A stretch of DNA of 41,627 bases from Paracoccus sp. (in: a-proteobacteria) (GTDB lineage: Bacteria > Pseudomonadota > Alphaproteobacteria > Rhodobacterales > Rhodobacteraceae), in NCBI RefSeq assembly GCF_030538655.1, contig NZ_JAUNTO010000021.1:1-41627 (forward strand), in the 5' to 3' direction. A program made the position numbers and the translations under genes. The notes beneath the pieces were generated by a model. The model saw only the letters and a program-made list of their open reading frames with translations. It did no database searches and had not been told where the DNA came from. Below are positions 41,580 to 41,627 of the stretch, one piece after another. Positions within the stretch are counted from its first letter, which is position 1; the number at the start of each line of letters is the position of its first letter.

Positions 41580-41627
41580 TCAGGACCCATTGATTATAAC
41601 CTTGTTCGATGATTCAGGAGGTGCCAG
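41580..41627 (-). CDS. Possible 3' end of a gene running off the window
   Basis: In minus-strand reading the last bases of the window encode LAPPESSNKVIINGS and a TGA at 41580-41582. Too short to judge; it is consistent with another gene upstream in the same operon. Confidence 0.25.
   Translation of the reverse strand: MAPPESSNKVIINGS

Overview
The window looks like GC-rich chromosomal DNA from an alphaproteobacterium of the Rhodobacteraceae, close to Paracoccus or Rhodobacter. This rests on gene content and pairings typical of that family: methylmalonyl-CoA epimerase next to a DUF1467 protein, a two-domain GlnE, rpoZ-rsh, and an mre-mrd cell-shape cluster. Species cannot be assigned from the sequence alone. 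Most of the window (1 to about 39.1 kb) is ordinary core genome; about 39.2-41.6 kb looks accessory.

Layout. 0-5 kb: YceI protein, DUF488 protein, topoisomerase I and a GNAT acetyltransferase, then a non-coding stretch with an 11-bp phased repeat and the remnant of an IS1595-type transposase. 5.3-10.6 kb: a response regulator, methylmalonyl-CoA epimerase with DUF1467, a convergent nitroreductase/EI24 pair, a DUF167 protein, an M48 lipoprotein protease and small conserved genes. 10.7-17 kb: acetolactate synthase (ilvH, ilvI), an N-end-rule aminoacyl-transferase and glnE. 17.3-23 kb: dapA, a soluble lytic transglycosylase, and EamA and MATE transporters. 23-27 kb: ilvC, a divergent pair of Lrp/AsnC regulators, and leuA behind what reads as a leucine attenuator with a 32-codon Leu-rich leader peptide. 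27-34.6 kb: a glycosyltransferase, then mreB-mreC-mreD-mrdA-rodA and a 2-hydroxyacid dehydrogenase. 34.6-38.5 kb: folK-rpoZ-rsh-DUF2062 on the minus strand. 38.5-39.1 kb: a NYN-domain protein.

The last 2.4 kb start at a class II tRNA with anticodon GTA (Tyr). Beyond it lie an unrecognised + strand gene and a compact minus-strand operon of unrecognised small genes, one apparently frameshifted, ending in two tandem hairpins. This fits the edge of an element integrated at a tRNA gene, but no integrase is inside the window.

Themes. Three branched-chain amino acid loci (ilvHI, ilvC, leuA) and two Lrp-type regulators lie within about 16 kb, next to nitrogen control (glnE) and lysine/peptidoglycan precursor synthesis (dapA). 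Wall growth is represented by the transglycosylase and the elongasome cluster. Non-coding DNA holds several structures the genes do not explain: a roughly 32-bp interspersed sequence found three times just after + strand genes, a 20-bp-stem hairpin repeat, a duplicated gene end, and the leuA attenuator. I see no clear new defence or metabolic system; the best candidates for something undescribed are the tRNA-linked accessory operon and these repeats.
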